Below, in pieces: positions 7,491-14,805 of a stretch of DNA of 32,761 nt (its first letter is position 1; every line of letters begins with the position of its first letter). The notes under the pieces were generated by a model. That model searched no databases, was not told where the DNA came from, and was given only the letters and a program-made list of their open reading frames with translations. The position numbers were made by a program, and so were the translations under genes. Origin of the DNA: Chloroflexota bacterium (GTDB lineage: Bacteria; Chloroflexota; Dehalococcoidia; Lucifugimonadales; Lucifugimonadaceae); contig JABIGL010000093.1 in assembly GCA_018650185.1 (NCBI GenBank), positions 1 to 32,761 on the forward strand, written 5' to 3'.

Positions 7491-8948
7491 TTACGTATCC
7501 CGCAGGAACACCACGTCTTGTGCGAACGGGTCTGGCCTACCAACAAGGTCCATCTGGCCACGCCCTTTCACGGCTTGATGCCGACCGTCCCGGTCCGCCT
7601 CCGTGTAACGCTTGAACCACTGTTCAAGCTGTCCGCGCAACTCAGCAACGGACGCCGCAAACGAGGGGTTGTCGATCTCGTTGACCATCTCCTCCGGGTC
7701 GCCCACGAGGTCGTACAGCTCGTAAGGACCATCCGGATACCGATGCACATACTTTAGAGAATCTGTCCGAATCATCCGCGTCGGACCGTACTCGTCCAGG
7801 ACAACGACCGGTCGATTTGCACCCATCGAATCGCCACCAATGATCGGCACGAAACTGTTCCCAGGTCGCTCGCCGTCGGTCGGATACATGTCTGCCAATC
7901 CCGCGTACTCCAGCAGCGTCGGCATGAAGTCGTAATGGCTCAGCAGACTTTGCTCGACCACACCCTCCGGCACATGCCCCGGCCGAGACATCAGCGTCGG
8001 CACCTTCACAGCCGTGTCGAACATGTTCGGCGGATAGGTGCCGTTGCCTTTGCCCCAGATACCGTGATGACCCATATTCATGCCGTTGTCGGCCGTGAAC
8101 ACTATCAATGTGTTCTCACGGAGGCCGTTTTCCTCCAGCCAGTCGATTAGCCGACCTATGTTCGTATCCATCCCGGTGATCGCTGCAAAGTAACCACTTA
8201 ATAACTGGCGACGTTCTTCTTCCGTGGTTCCAACACTCCCCGACGAACCCTCTTTCGCAAGGTGATTCGGGTGGATCGGATCCCAGCGCACTGATTCAAA
8301 CCCACAGTTCTCAAAGTAGTCGTCGTAAATCTCGGATGGGTGCTGCTCCGGTCCCCACGGCGCATGAGGAGCGGTGAAATGAACGTTTAGCGAGAAAGGA
8401 TCGGACGACCCGAGTTGGCCTTCCATGAACTCAATAGCGTTGTTGGTGATCACGTCGCTGAAATAACCGTCAGCTGTGTACAGCTCACCGTCCTTAAACA
8501 TCGGCGGGTCGTAGTAATCACCGGAGCCGGTTGCATGCACATTCCAGTACTCGAACCCGGTCTGTGGCGTCGCCGAATCTCCGATGTGCCACTTACCGCT
8601 AAGTCCACACGCGTACCCGTTGTCCGACAGAATCTCGGTATAGGTCGTGCGGCCTTCCAAGTACTGCACCGTTTTGCCATCACCTGGCAGATTCACCGAG
8701 TTTCCGGCCCTCAGAAAATCCTGAACGCCGTGCTGGGAAGGCATCTGCCCGGTGAGGATCGACGCACGAGCCGGGGAGCAGACAGGCGAGGCGCAGAAGA
8801 AGTTCTCGAATCTGATGCCGGTTTCGGCCAGTCGGTCGAGGTTGGGCGAACGTAACTCCGGAGTCCCGGCGCAGTTCATGGCCCAGTAACCCTGATCGTC
8901 GCTCAGGATGAACAGGATGTTTGGACGGCTCGTATCGGTGCTTGCCAC
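7491..8948 (-). CDS. Sulfatase (formylglycine-dependent)
   Basis: 485 residues, a type I sulfatase. The signature C57-S-P-A-R61, followed by ASILTGQMPSQHG, is the C-x-P-x-R motif in which Cys is converted to formylglycine. The N-terminal ILFILSDDQG provides the paired Asp (17-18) metal ligands, and FTADNGMNMGHHGIWGKG supplies the later Asp/Asn ligands. The C-terminal block (YDLVGDPEEMVNEIDNP) is the usual sulfatase end. It hydrolyses a sulfate ester or acts as a related phospho/sulfonate hydrolase; the substrate is unknown. No signal peptide is visible, so it is probably cytoplasmic and acts on an imported molecule. The GTG start has AGGAG six bases upstream. It is divergent from the MFS transporter at 9141, a possible importer or exporter partner. 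The formylglycine-generating enzyme is not in this window. Confidence 0.93.
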   Translation of the reverse strand: MASTDTSRPNILFILSDDQGYWAMNCAGTPELRSPNLDRLAETGIRFENFFCASPVCSPARASILTGQMPSQHGVQDFLRAGNSVNLPGDGKTVQYLEGRTTYTEILSDNGYACGLSGKWHIGDSATPQTGFEYWNVHATGSGDYYDPPMFKDGELYTADGYFSDVITNNAIEFMEGQLGSSDPFSLNVHFTAPHAPWGPEQHPSEIYDDYFENCGFESVRWDPIHPNHLAKEGSSGSVGTTEEERRQLLSGYFAAITGMDTNIGRLIDWLEENGLRENTLIVFTADNGMNMGHHGIWGKGNGTYPPNMFDTAVKVPTLMSRPGHVPEGVVEQSLLSHYDFMPTLLEYAGLADMYPTDGERPGNSFVPIIGGDSMGANRPVVVLDEYGPTRMIRTDSLKYVHRYPDGPYELYDLVGDPEEMVNEIDNPSFAASVAELRGQLEQWFKRYTEADRDGRHQAVKGRGQMDLVGRPDPFAQDVVFLRDT

Positions 8949-9140
8949 GGTCGCTCCTCGAAATGCTGTGTGAGAACCGGGATTCTAGCTGGTAGGTCGT
9001 CACGTTGGGTTCAGGCGTCATTCCCGCCTACTGGGGAGTGACGGTGGAGAAACGGTCACACAACACCTGAGCCATCCGTGATGACCAACTCGTCGTTTCA
9101 CAATGGCGTTACCCATCCTTAGCCAGCACAATGAAACGTC

Positions 9141-9965
9141 ATGGCCGAAAACGCCGGGAGCCGGGGGACATTTGGAGTCGCGCCTGTCGCGTCGGAACTG
9201 CCGCACGTCCTCCGTCAAAGCCAATTCGTGCGATTCGTGCTCGTCACATTGACATGGAGCACGGGCCACATGCTCGTGCTTATCTCGAACAGCTTCCTGA
9301 TCTACGACATGACCGGCTCGGGACTGTGGCTTGCTGCGCTCGGTGCCTCCCTGGCCATACCGCAATTCATCTTCGCCGGGGTTGGCGGGGTGCTGGCTGA
9401 CCGGCTACCACGCAGGGTGATGCTCGTTTCCGGGTCTGTAATTGGCGCAGCGACGATGGTGATACTGGCGGCGCTTAGCTTTGCCGACCTGTTGGAACCG
9501 TGGCATATCGTCGCGGCGGGCGTGTCGTTTGGAGCCGCGCTTGGAAACGACTGGTCAGCGCGACAGGCCTTCATCGCAAACCTGGTGCACAGAAGCCAGT
9601 TGGTTCGAGCCGTTTCATTCGACCAGACCTCGTTCCATATCTCCCGCGTAACGGCGCCGCTGATGGGAGGTGTGTTGCTGGCGAGTACGGGCAGCGAGGG
9701 GACCTTTACGCTTGGTGCCGTCTCTTTCTTAATCGCTGCGTTACTTCTGATGACGCTAAATCCACGGCAAGATATAGAGGAACATAGCCCGCCGGTCTGG
9801 GAGGGTATTTCCGAGGCCATTCAGAAGCTACGCAGCGATTCTGTTGTGAGTGTCGTGATCGTGTTCACCGCCGTGAACGCCCTCTTTCTAGGCGGTTTCA
9901 TCTACCTGGCCCCGGTGTTCGCGACCGATGTGCTGAATGGTGGATCGATCGAGCAAGGAACGTGA
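9141..9965 (+). CDS. MFS transporter, N-terminal part (frameshifted)
   Basis: 274 codons encoding about seven membrane helices of a major facilitator of the MFS_3/EntS type. The conserved loop between helices 2 and 3 is seen in GGVLADRLPRRVMLVSG, and the DQTSFHISRVTAPLMGG block is typical of helix 5. The frame ends at a TGA (9963-9965) in the middle of helix 7-8. The rest of the transporter continues at once in another frame (9962-10396). Together they would make about 418 residues and 12 helices, the normal size. One extra base at 9960-9962 would restore a single frame, reading GT-V-TGMGIG. This is either an inactivating mutation, a sequence error, or two chains. The start has only a weak ribosome site. 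It is divergent from the sulfatase. Confidence 0.75.
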   Translation: MAENAGSRGTFGVAPVASELPHVLRQSQFVRFVLVTLTWSTGHMLVLISNSFLIYDMTGSGLWLAALGASLAIPQFIFAGVGGVLADRLPRRVMLVSGSVIGAATMVILAALSFADLLEPWHIVAAGVSFGAALGNDWSARQAFIANLVHRSQLVRAVSFDQTSFHISRVTAPLMGGVLLASTGSEGTFTLGAVSFLIAALLLMTLNPRQDIEEHSPPVWEGISEAIQKLRSDSVVSVVIVFTAVNALFLGGFIYLAPVFATDVLNGGSIEQGT

Positions 9966-10396
9966 CCGGTATGGGCATCGGCGCTGTCGTAGGTGCGCTG
10001 TGGTTGGGATGGCGTGGGAATGTGCGGCGGGCCGGATTGGCGATGCTGGTGACGAACGTGCTGACGGTACTGGCGATTGCGATGTTTACCTTCTCAACTG
10101 TGCTGGCTGCATCGGCCGTCCTTGCGGTGATCGCAGGAGTGGTAAACGCGGTCCATATCACGCTGGGTACGGTGGCAATTCAGACCCGGGTCGAGGACGA
10201 AATGCGGGGCAGGATGTTCGGTATATACGAGATGGCCTGGGGATTCTTCCCGGCGGGCGGAATAGTGTTCGGCGGACTGGTAGCAGCGTTGAGCCCGGAG
10301 GTTTCGCTGATGATCGGGGTGATCGGCACCGGAGTGGTTACTGTGGCGATCTGGATTTTCAGCAGGGCCACACGCAACTACACGCTGGATCAATAG
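9962..10396 (+). CDS. MFS transporter, C-terminal part (frameshifted)
   Basis: 144 codons holding about five membrane helices, the continuation of the MFS protein encoded from 9141. The GTG at 9962 overlaps the upstream TGA by four bases (GTGA), which could let it be translated by coupling, but there is no ribosome site of its own. A family-typical helix-10/11 block is visible (VEDEMRGRMFGIYEMAWGFFPAGGI), which in MFS_3 proteins follows the PxxxRGR pattern. Alone it would be a half transporter. No homopolymer or slippery heptamer precedes the break, so programmed frameshifting is unlikely. Read it as the end of one gene interrupted by a one-base deletion unless resequencing shows otherwise. 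Confidence 0.7.
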   Translation: MTGMGIGAVVGALWLGWRGNVRRAGLAMLVTNVLTVLAIAMFTFSTVLAASAVLAVIAGVVNAVHITLGTVAIQTRVEDEMRGRMFGIYEMAWGFFPAGGIVFGGLVAALSPEVSLMIGVIGTGVVTVAIWIFSRATRNYTLDQ

Positions 10397-10405
10397 GTTG
10401 TGGTT

Positions 10406-10454
10406 GTAGGGCCGATCACCATCGACCCCCGGGCGGATAGTCATTCGCCCCTAC
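10406..10454. repeat. Dispersed GTAGGG...CCCTAC repeat, copy B1
   Basis: Outer arms GTAGGGCCGA (10406-10415) and TCGCCCCTAC (10445-10454) are inverted with one mismatch; the middle has two smaller G/C-rich blocks (GACCCCC, GGGCGGAT). Related copies occur at 22272-22321 and, in part, at 18228, 18149 and 20557. It lies just after the transporter stop. Confidence 0.55.
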
Positions 10455-10474
10455 GATGTTGCCGGTTAACAATG

Positions 10475-10511
10475 CCCCCTCTCCCCGACGAGGGAGAGGG
10501 CTGGGGTGAGA
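10475..10511. repeat. Dispersed C/T-rich palindrome, copy A2
   Basis: CCCTCTCCC (10477-10485), a six-base loop CGACGA, and GGGAGAGGG (10492-10500) form a perfect 9-base stem. The tail CTGGGGTGAG (10501-10510) is shared with copies A3 and A4. It lies between the convergent transporter and GNAT genes, where a bidirectional transcription stop would make sense, but no T-run flanks it. Confidence 0.75.
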
Positions 10512-10552
10512 AGGATCGCCGATAGGCGATTCGCCTGCAAATGCGCGGCCCA

Positions 10553-10590
10553 CCCCGACAGGCTCAGCACAGGCTTCGAGAGCCTCAGGG
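10553..10590. repeat. CAGGCTCAG/CAGGCTTCGAGAGCC repeat element (C)
   Basis: The stretch holds CCCGACAGGCTCAGCACAGG followed by CTTCGAGAGCCTCAGGG. It resembles the short repeat ending in GACAGGCTCAGGACAGGC that is scattered through many bacterial genomes. With copies A2 and B1 it makes the 205-base gap 10397-10601 almost entirely repeat DNA. A small hairpin ATCGCC-GAT-AGGCGAT-type palindrome lies at about 10515-10530 between them. There is no gene in the gap. Confidence 0.5.
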
Positions 10591-10601
10591 CACTTGCGTC
10601 T

Positions 10602-11549
10602 TTACGCGCCTTTAACGTATCTCGGGTCCAGCCGACGCACCATGGTGTAGAGCAATGGCGTGAATCCCGCCGGACCCAGCCAGAAACCTGATCCCTCGGG
10701 GTTGGACGTCTCAAAATCTACGGTTGCCGACTTCCAGCCGGAATCATCGATCCACTCGAAAAGCGCAGTCAGTAGGGAACTCGCGGCACCCGTCCCACGC
10801 GCCTCTGGTGTCAAAAATGCACCGGTGATGTGCGGTACCGGCGGTGACATAAGTGACTTCGGATCCTGTGCGCCGGCCTCGGCACTGATGAAGCCGGTGA
10901 TCTGGCCTTTGGACCGACTAACAAACAACCCACGGGACGGCCGTTCGATCCAGGTTTGGTCATACACATGACCACCACCCGGCGACTTCGGACGCCAGAT
11001 CGGTGCTGCGTCCAGATGAGCGTGGAGTCTCGCCTCCATCTCGTTGGCGACGTCGAGTTCTTCCATGGTCGGGCGAGAAACCTCAACGCGGTTGTCGGGT
11101 GATTCTGAAGTCTCGACGGCCCGCCCGCCGTCAATCAGGTGGCGGCCAAACCCCGTCTGTACCAGGCAGTCGTGGCTCGCAACGTCATCCGCAAAAATGA
11201 TCGCCATATGCAGCGTCGTTTCAGGACGACCGGTCAGGCGGCACCACGCCGTATACATCTCGGAAAACAACGTCGTAGGCGCATCGAGTCGGGTCGCGTG
11301 CGCCCACTCCCACATGAAGGACATACGAATGCCGCCGAGGCCGCTGACGGCCCGTCCCGTCAGGTAGCCAAGTAATTGCCCATCACGCTCAGCAACTATG
11401 CCCTCACCAGTTGATAGCCAGTCAGACAGAAGCTGCCCGACCACGTCCGGTGTATCGAGATTCGCCGGGTACAGCGAGTTGGCGGCGCGCCGAACAGCAT
11501 GACGTTCCACAAATAGCTCGGAACATGCGACGACATCGGCCGTCGTCAT
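10602..11549 (-). CDS. Tandem GNAT acetyltransferase
   Basis: 315 residues with two GNAT-like halves. The N-terminal half has AERDGQLLGYLTGR (strand 4 to 5 region) but a poor acetyl-CoA loop. The C-terminal half has ITGFISAEAG, ITGAFLTPEARGTGAASSLL (the RGxGxA/G acetyl-CoA loop) and ATVDFETSNPEGSGFWLGPAGF, a good match to the family. It would transfer an acetyl group from acetyl-CoA to an unknown amine. The ATG at 11549 has no ribosome site. The frame stays open upstream (encoding AALRPMTTADV, a more usual GNAT start), so translation may begin at CTG 11573 or overlap the end of the nitrile-hydratase alpha gene. It is the last gene of the 14639-10602 run and may be made by translational coupling. 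Confidence 0.82.
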   Translation of the reverse strand: MTTADVVACSELFVERHAVRRAANSLYPANLDTPDVVGQLLSDWLSTGEGIVAERDGQLLGYLTGRAVSGLGGIRMSFMWEWAHATRLDAPTTLFSEMYTAWCRLTGRPETTLHMAIIFADDVASHDCLVQTGFGRHLIDGGRAVETSESPDNRVEVSRPTMEELDVANEMEARLHAHLDAAPIWRPKSPGGGHVYDQTWIERPSRGLFVSRSKGQITGFISAEAGAQDPKSLMSPPVPHITGAFLTPEARGTGAASSLLTALFEWIDDSGWKSATVDFETSNPEGSGFWLGPAGFTPLLYTMVRRLDPRYVKGA

Positions 11550-11575
11550 TGGGCGAAGTGCAGCAGACGCCAGCG

Positions 11576-12274
11576 CTAATCCGTCCCCGGCTCTGTTGCC
11601 GCCGCTACGCCGATCATGCTGTTGCGGTTAACCAGATCTGCTAGTTGCTCCACGCTCCAGCCTTCGGTCCCTTCCGGACGGCGAGGGATGACTAAAAATC
11701 GAAGCTCTGAGTTGCTGTCCACAACCCGAACCTCTGTTTCCTCTTCAAGCTCCAACCCGAACTCCGACATCACCTTTCGCGGCTCCGTCACGGCGCGAGA
11801 GCGGTAGGAGAAACTCTTGTACCAGTCCGGTGGCGGGCCCAGCAGGGCGGTGGGGTAGCAGGAACAGAGCGTGCATACGACCATGTGCTGCACGTCCTCT
11901 GTGTTTTCCAGCACGATGACGTCTGCGTTGTGCTCGGGAACAAACCCGCTCTCGATAACGGTCTCTTTCGGGTGTTCAAGAAGTCGTTTCTTGAACTCCG
12001 GATCAGCCCAGGCCTTCGCCACCAACGTTGCGCCGTTGGATGGAACACGCTCGCTCCAGGCCTCGATCGCCTCCTCGACTTCGTTCTCGCCGAGGACACC
12101 CTTCTCGACCAGCAGCTCGTGCATGGCGAGAGCGCGTGAGGCTCGGACACCCAGGCCTACGTCTTCCTGTAATCCGGGGTGCTCGTGTGGTCGTCCATCT
12201 TCGTCCCGATGAACGTCCCCGCTGGGACGCCATCCGGTGTCGAAGAACCCGCCATGATCTTTGTTATCACTCAT
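11576..12274 (-). CDS. Cobalt-type nitrile hydratase alpha / thiocyanate hydrolase gamma-like subunit
   Basis: 232 residues. The metal-binding claw VCTLCSCY (C134, C137, C139, with Thr 135) is that of cobalt nitrile hydratases and of the thiocyanate hydrolase gamma subunit; iron enzymes have Ser in place of Thr. The following block (GPPPDWYKSFSYRSRAVTEPR) is the family's metal-site partner region, including the Arg residues that hold the oxidised cysteines. Nitrile hydratases turn R-CN into the amide; thiocyanate hydrolase turns SCN- into carbonyl sulfide and ammonia. The ATG has AAGGG about seven bases upstream, and the beta-like C-terminal gene ends 10 bases before it. No separate cobalt chaperone gene is seen nearby. 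The 3' end abuts or overlaps the GNAT gene. Confidence 0.92.
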   Translation of the reverse strand: MSDNKDHGGFFDTGWRPSGDVHRDEDGRPHEHPGLQEDVGLGVRASRALAMHELLVEKGVLGENEVEEAIEAWSERVPSNGATLVAKAWADPEFKKRLLEHPKETVIESGFVPEHNADVIVLENTEDVQHMVVCTLCSCYPTALLGPPPDWYKSFSYRSRAVTEPRKVMSEFGLELEEETEVRVVDSNSELRFLVIPRRPEGTEGWSVEQLADLVNRNSMIGVAAATEPGTD

Positions 12275-12284
12275 AAGAATTCCC

Positions 12285-12563
12285 TTAAGCCGGTATCAGC
12301 CAGTGCTCGTACAGGTCGATCCACAACTTGTCGGATGCCGACTCTTTGTACTCCGGCCACAGGTAACTCTGGTCAAACTCCACGCGATACATCGGCAGCT
12401 TCGGCAGGCCGTCTCCGCCATGTGCACGAGTTTCTGAGTTCAGCCAGTCACCTATGTACTCGACAACCACACCTTGCCGACCTTTGATGTACCAGGGCGT
12501 GCGGTGGTGGTTGGGCGGCGTCTCGTCCTTGACGGTGATGCGGTCGCCGACGGAGAAAGTCAT
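12285..12563 (-). CDS. Nitrile hydratase beta C-terminal-like subunit (thiocyanate hydrolase alpha-like)
   Basis: 92 residues from ATG 12563, matching only the C-terminal SH3-like domain of nitrile hydratase beta: FSVGDRITVKD, PPNHHRTPWYIKGRQGVV, YRVEFDQSYLW and WIDLYEHWLIPA. This domain packs on the alpha subunit and helps shape the active site. An in-frame GTG at 12599 would add 12 residues; it has a GGGAG, but that lies inside repeat copy A3 and is 10 bases away, so I prefer the ATG. It is the middle gene of a three-gene set whose order (beta-N, beta-C, alpha) matches scnB-scnA-scnC of thiocyanate hydrolase. Residues for substrate choice cannot be read reliably by eye. Confidence 0.85.
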   Translation of the reverse strand: MTFSVGDRITVKDETPPNHHRTPWYIKGRQGVVVEYIGDWLNSETRAHGGDGLPKLPMYRVEFDQSYLWPEYKESASDKLWIDLYEHWLIPA

Positions 12564-12610
12564 AGTTGTCTCGGGACTGGTGGGAAGACGATTAGCCACG
12601 ACGATGATTC

Positions 12611-12647
12611 TCCCTCACCCCAACCCTCTCCCGTACGGAGAGGGGGA
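12611..12647. repeat. Dispersed C/T-rich palindrome, copy A3 (inverted)
   Basis: Reverse orientation of copies A2 and A4: TCCCTCACCCCAA, then CCCTCTCC (12624-12631), a loop, and GGAGAGGG (12637-12644). It lies between two subunit genes that should be co-transcribed, so in this position it cannot be a full terminator. It may act as an mRNA-stability or attenuation hairpin within the operon. Confidence 0.7.
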
Positions 12648-12668
12648 TTCTGAAAATTTTAGTGGCGT

Positions 12669-12980
12669 TCATTCAGGGTAGCCCCACTGATCCCGCAACC
12701 CTTTGGCACGCTCATCGATCTCTTCGGTGGTGAGCACACCCTTCTCGACGAGATTTGTCTCGATACTGGCCGACCATCGTTCAAAATAGGTGGAGGCTTC
12801 GTACTCAGCAGGCTCGATGGATTCGATACCCCGACGCAGCTCATCCACGTTCATGATGCCCCTGGAGTCGAGCACTGTGCGGAGCGACTGCGTCTGTCGC
12901 TCCCAGTCAGCCCATTCGTGCTCCTCGCGGTCGATCGGCTCATCGGTGGGCCAGCCACCGCGGTCATGTACTGCCGGCAT
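12669..12980 (-). CDS. Nitrile hydratase beta N-terminal-like subunit (thiocyanate hydrolase beta-like)
   Basis: 103 residues from ATG 12980, which has AGGAG six bases upstream. A longer frame from 13163 overlaps the RraA-like gene and lacks this signal. The protein matches only the N-terminal half of nitrile hydratase beta: MPAVHDRGG at the start (family HDxGG), WADWERQTQSLRTVL, then NVDELRRGIESIEPAEYEAS and YFERW...LVEKGVLTTEEID. With the 92-residue gene downstream it adds to about 195 residues, the size of one normal beta subunit. The beta subunit is therefore split in two, as in three-subunit thiocyanate hydrolase and toyocamycin nitrile hydratase. It starts 19 bases after the RraA-like gene ends, which points to one operon. 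Confidence 0.85.
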   Translation of the reverse strand: MPAVHDRGGWPTDEPIDREEHEWADWERQTQSLRTVLDSRGIMNVDELRRGIESIEPAEYEASTYFERWSASIETNLVEKGVLTTEEIDERAKGLRDQWGYPE

Positions 12981-12999
12981 TGTTTCTCCTGTTGCTCTG

Positions 13000-13815
13000 T
13001 TAACCCTGTCGATTTGCGACCCAATCGTCATAGTCGCGCTGCATATCGGCAGAGAACTCCCGGTCAACCTCGCCCGGCGTATACACGCCCTCTGCGATAC
13101 GTTGCTGACCGAACTCGTCGCGCAATCGTACGCTTTCGGATCTAACGACGACTTCTTCGGCAAGGTGAGGCGGGATGAAAATCACGCCCTCCATCGTTCC
13201 CAGTACCACGTCGCCCGGGATGCAGGTCGCCTGATTTATTCGCGTGACCCCATTGATGTCCGGCATCGTCACACCCGGGATCGCTTCCGGGTGCATCCGG
13301 CGCATGTACACCCCAAAATCAGGGAACTCGATGATCCGTTGCGTGTCCCGGATACCGCCGTCGATCACCATCCCCCGACCACCGTTTGCGACGATAGCGG
13401 CCGTGAGGTTGTCGCCGACGAGGTTCACCCGGCTGAACAAGTCTGCAACCAGTACATCACCGTCCACCATCTCGTCGATCACCCAGGAGTTGAGGAAGCC
13501 TATCCGACCTTCGTCCTCGCCGAGCGCAACTAACGGGTCGTGCAGGTCGGGGCGTATCGGAACCCATCGACAAGTGATGGCGCGTCCCACCATCACCTGC
13601 GTTATCGGCCTCGCGTCAGACGATAGGTCGATGAACTCTCCGACAAAGTTGTGGTGGTATCCATGCGATCGCAGGACTCCCCAGGCCTCTTCGGTGGTCA
13701 CCGCCTTCATGCGGTCCAGGATGTCGTCGGGGACGAGCGGTCGGCCGTGGACATCACGCTCCCCGGACCACTCGGACGTGATGAATCTAATGCGGTCTGT
13801 GTCGGTGATCTTCAT
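13000..13815 (-). CDS. RraA-like aldolase / decarboxylase, paralog 2
   Basis: 271 residues from ATG 13815, chosen because the product then aligns from the first residue with the upstream paralog (MKITDTDRIRFITSEW against MKLTNPELIRSITSEW). An earlier in-frame start at 13854 would overlap that gene. The family's phosphate/oxo-acid site is seen in VGDNLTAAIVANGGRGMVID followed by GGIRDTQ, with the Arg-Asp pair. RraA-like proteins include 4-hydroxy-4-methyl-2-oxoglutarate aldolase, oxaloacetate decarboxylase and the RNase E inhibitor RraA. At about 270 residues with an N-terminal helical extension of some 70 residues this is longer than classic RraA (about 160), so an enzyme role is more likely. 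It starts 11 bases after the paralog ends and lies 19 bases before the split nitrile hydratase. Confidence 0.87.
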   Translation of the reverse strand: MKITDTDRIRFITSEWSGERDVHGRPLVPDDILDRMKAVTTEEAWGVLRSHGYHHNFVGEFIDLSSDARPITQVMVGRAITCRWVPIRPDLHDPLVALGEDEGRIGFLNSWVIDEMVDGDVLVADLFSRVNLVGDNLTAAIVANGGRGMVIDGGIRDTQRIIEFPDFGVYMRRMHPEAIPGVTMPDINGVTRINQATCIPGDVVLGTMEGVIFIPPHLAEEVVVRSESVRLRDEFGQQRIAEGVYTPGEVDREFSADMQRDYDDWVANRQG

Positions 13816-13826
13816 CGTTGGATGAC

Positions 13827-14639
13827 TCAGGCCGGCCCGCGGTTGGCAGACCACTCCGCGAAGTCGCGTTCCATCTCCTCGGAGTATTCCCGGTCAACCT
13901 CGCCCGCCGTGTATACACCTTCAGCGATACGTTGCTGGCCGAACTCGTCTCGCAACCGAACGTTCTCGGAGCTGACCACGACCTCTTCCGCTAAATGGGC
14001 CGGGATGAACATGACTCCCTCCATCGTGCCGAGCACCACGTCACCGGGAAGGCATGTGGCGATTCCTATGCGGATGATGCCATTGATGTCCGGCATCGCT
14101 ACATCATTGATGGCCGATGGGTCCATGCCCCGGATGAAGGCGTTGAACCCCTCCATCTCGTAGATGCGCTGCGTATCCCGCAACCCTCCGTCGATCACCA
14201 TCCCGCGCTTCGTGCTGACCCGGATCGCCGTCGACAGGTTGTCACCTGCAAAGGTGCCGTCAAATATCTTCCCGAACAGGTCCACGACGATCACATCGTC
14301 TTCGACCAGCTCATCGATCACCCAGGAGTTTTGACCGCCGATCCGACCCTCGGTCTCGCCCGTGCGTTCGATTGCATTGTTCAGGTCCGGGCGTGTCGGC
14401 ACAAAGCGGCAGGTGACCGCACGGCCAACGAGGATCCTTTCCGGATGGAGGATGTGAAAATCACCCGCAAAATTGTGGTGATACCCGTTCCGGCGAAGCA
14501 CCCCCCAGGCCTCTTCGCTGGTCACCTTCTCCATCCGACGGACGATGTCAGATTCCACGAGGGGACGGCCGCTGCGGTCGCGCTCGCCCTTCCATTCGCT
14601 CGTAATACTGCGGATCAGTTCGGGATTCGTGAGTTTCAA
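13827..14639 (-). CDS. RraA-like aldolase / decarboxylase, paralog 1
   Basis: 270 residues from a TTG start at 14639 with AGGAC about eight bases upstream. It is a tandem duplicate of the next gene; long blocks are the same in both (EEAWGVLR, GYHHNF, NSWVIDE, VLGTMEGV, LRDEFGQQRIAEGVYT). The active-site region is AGDNLSTAIRVSTKRGMVID then GGLRDTQ. Family enzymes cleave or decarboxylate 2-oxo acids with a divalent metal; the substrate here is unknown. It is the first gene of the minus-strand run to 10602, and the promoter should lie between 14640 and the glutamine synthetase terminator at 14724. The two copies differ in the middle (this one has LFGKIFDGTFAGDN against LFSRVNLVGDN), so they could form a hetero-oligomer. 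Confidence 0.87.
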   Translation of the reverse strand: MKLTNPELIRSITSEWKGERDRSGRPLVESDIVRRMEKVTSEEAWGVLRRNGYHHNFAGDFHILHPERILVGRAVTCRFVPTRPDLNNAIERTGETEGRIGGQNSWVIDELVEDDVIVVDLFGKIFDGTFAGDNLSTAIRVSTKRGMVIDGGLRDTQRIYEMEGFNAFIRGMDPSAINDVAMPDINGIIRIGIATCLPGDVVLGTMEGVMFIPAHLAEEVVVSSENVRLRDEFGQQRIAEGVYTAGEVDREYSEEMERDFAEWSANRGPA

Positions 14640-14723
14640 CGGAGCGTCCTGTCGGGCTGTTGTGGGGGCGTGGTTTGAATATTCGGGCGGGCCGCATTGT
14701 ACCGCCTGTCATGTCGGGCCCAC

Positions 14724-14761
14724 CGATAAATAAAAACGGCGGTGCCACGAAGGCACCGCCG
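14724..14761 (-). terminator. Intrinsic terminator of the glutamine synthetase gene
   Basis: In the minus-strand RNA a perfect 10-base-pair stem (CGGCGGTGCC, loop TTCGT, GGCACCGCCG) is followed at once by TTTTTATTTAT. It lies about 45 bases after the glutamine synthetase stop codon. This is a textbook Rho-independent terminator. It also isolates glnA from the RraA operon downstream. Confidence 0.93.
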
Positions 14762-14805
14762 CTCTTGATTCTCTATTGAGGCCCGGATAAAAGCCCTGTC
14801 GGGGC

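Noticed and set aside
9930-9990. Programmed frameshift in the MFS gene
   Set aside because: No slippery heptamer, homopolymer or stimulatory Shine-Dalgarno is visible next to the break.
12285-12980. One nitrile hydratase beta gene broken by a stop codon
   Set aside because: The two parts are in separate ORFs with a 69-105 base gap holding a repeat, and the first part has a strong ribosome site. A natural split as in thiocyanate hydrolase fits better than a recent mutation.
12790-13533. 247-codon plus-strand ORF
   Set aside because: It is antisense to the RraA-like and beta-N genes and has no domain or ribosome site.
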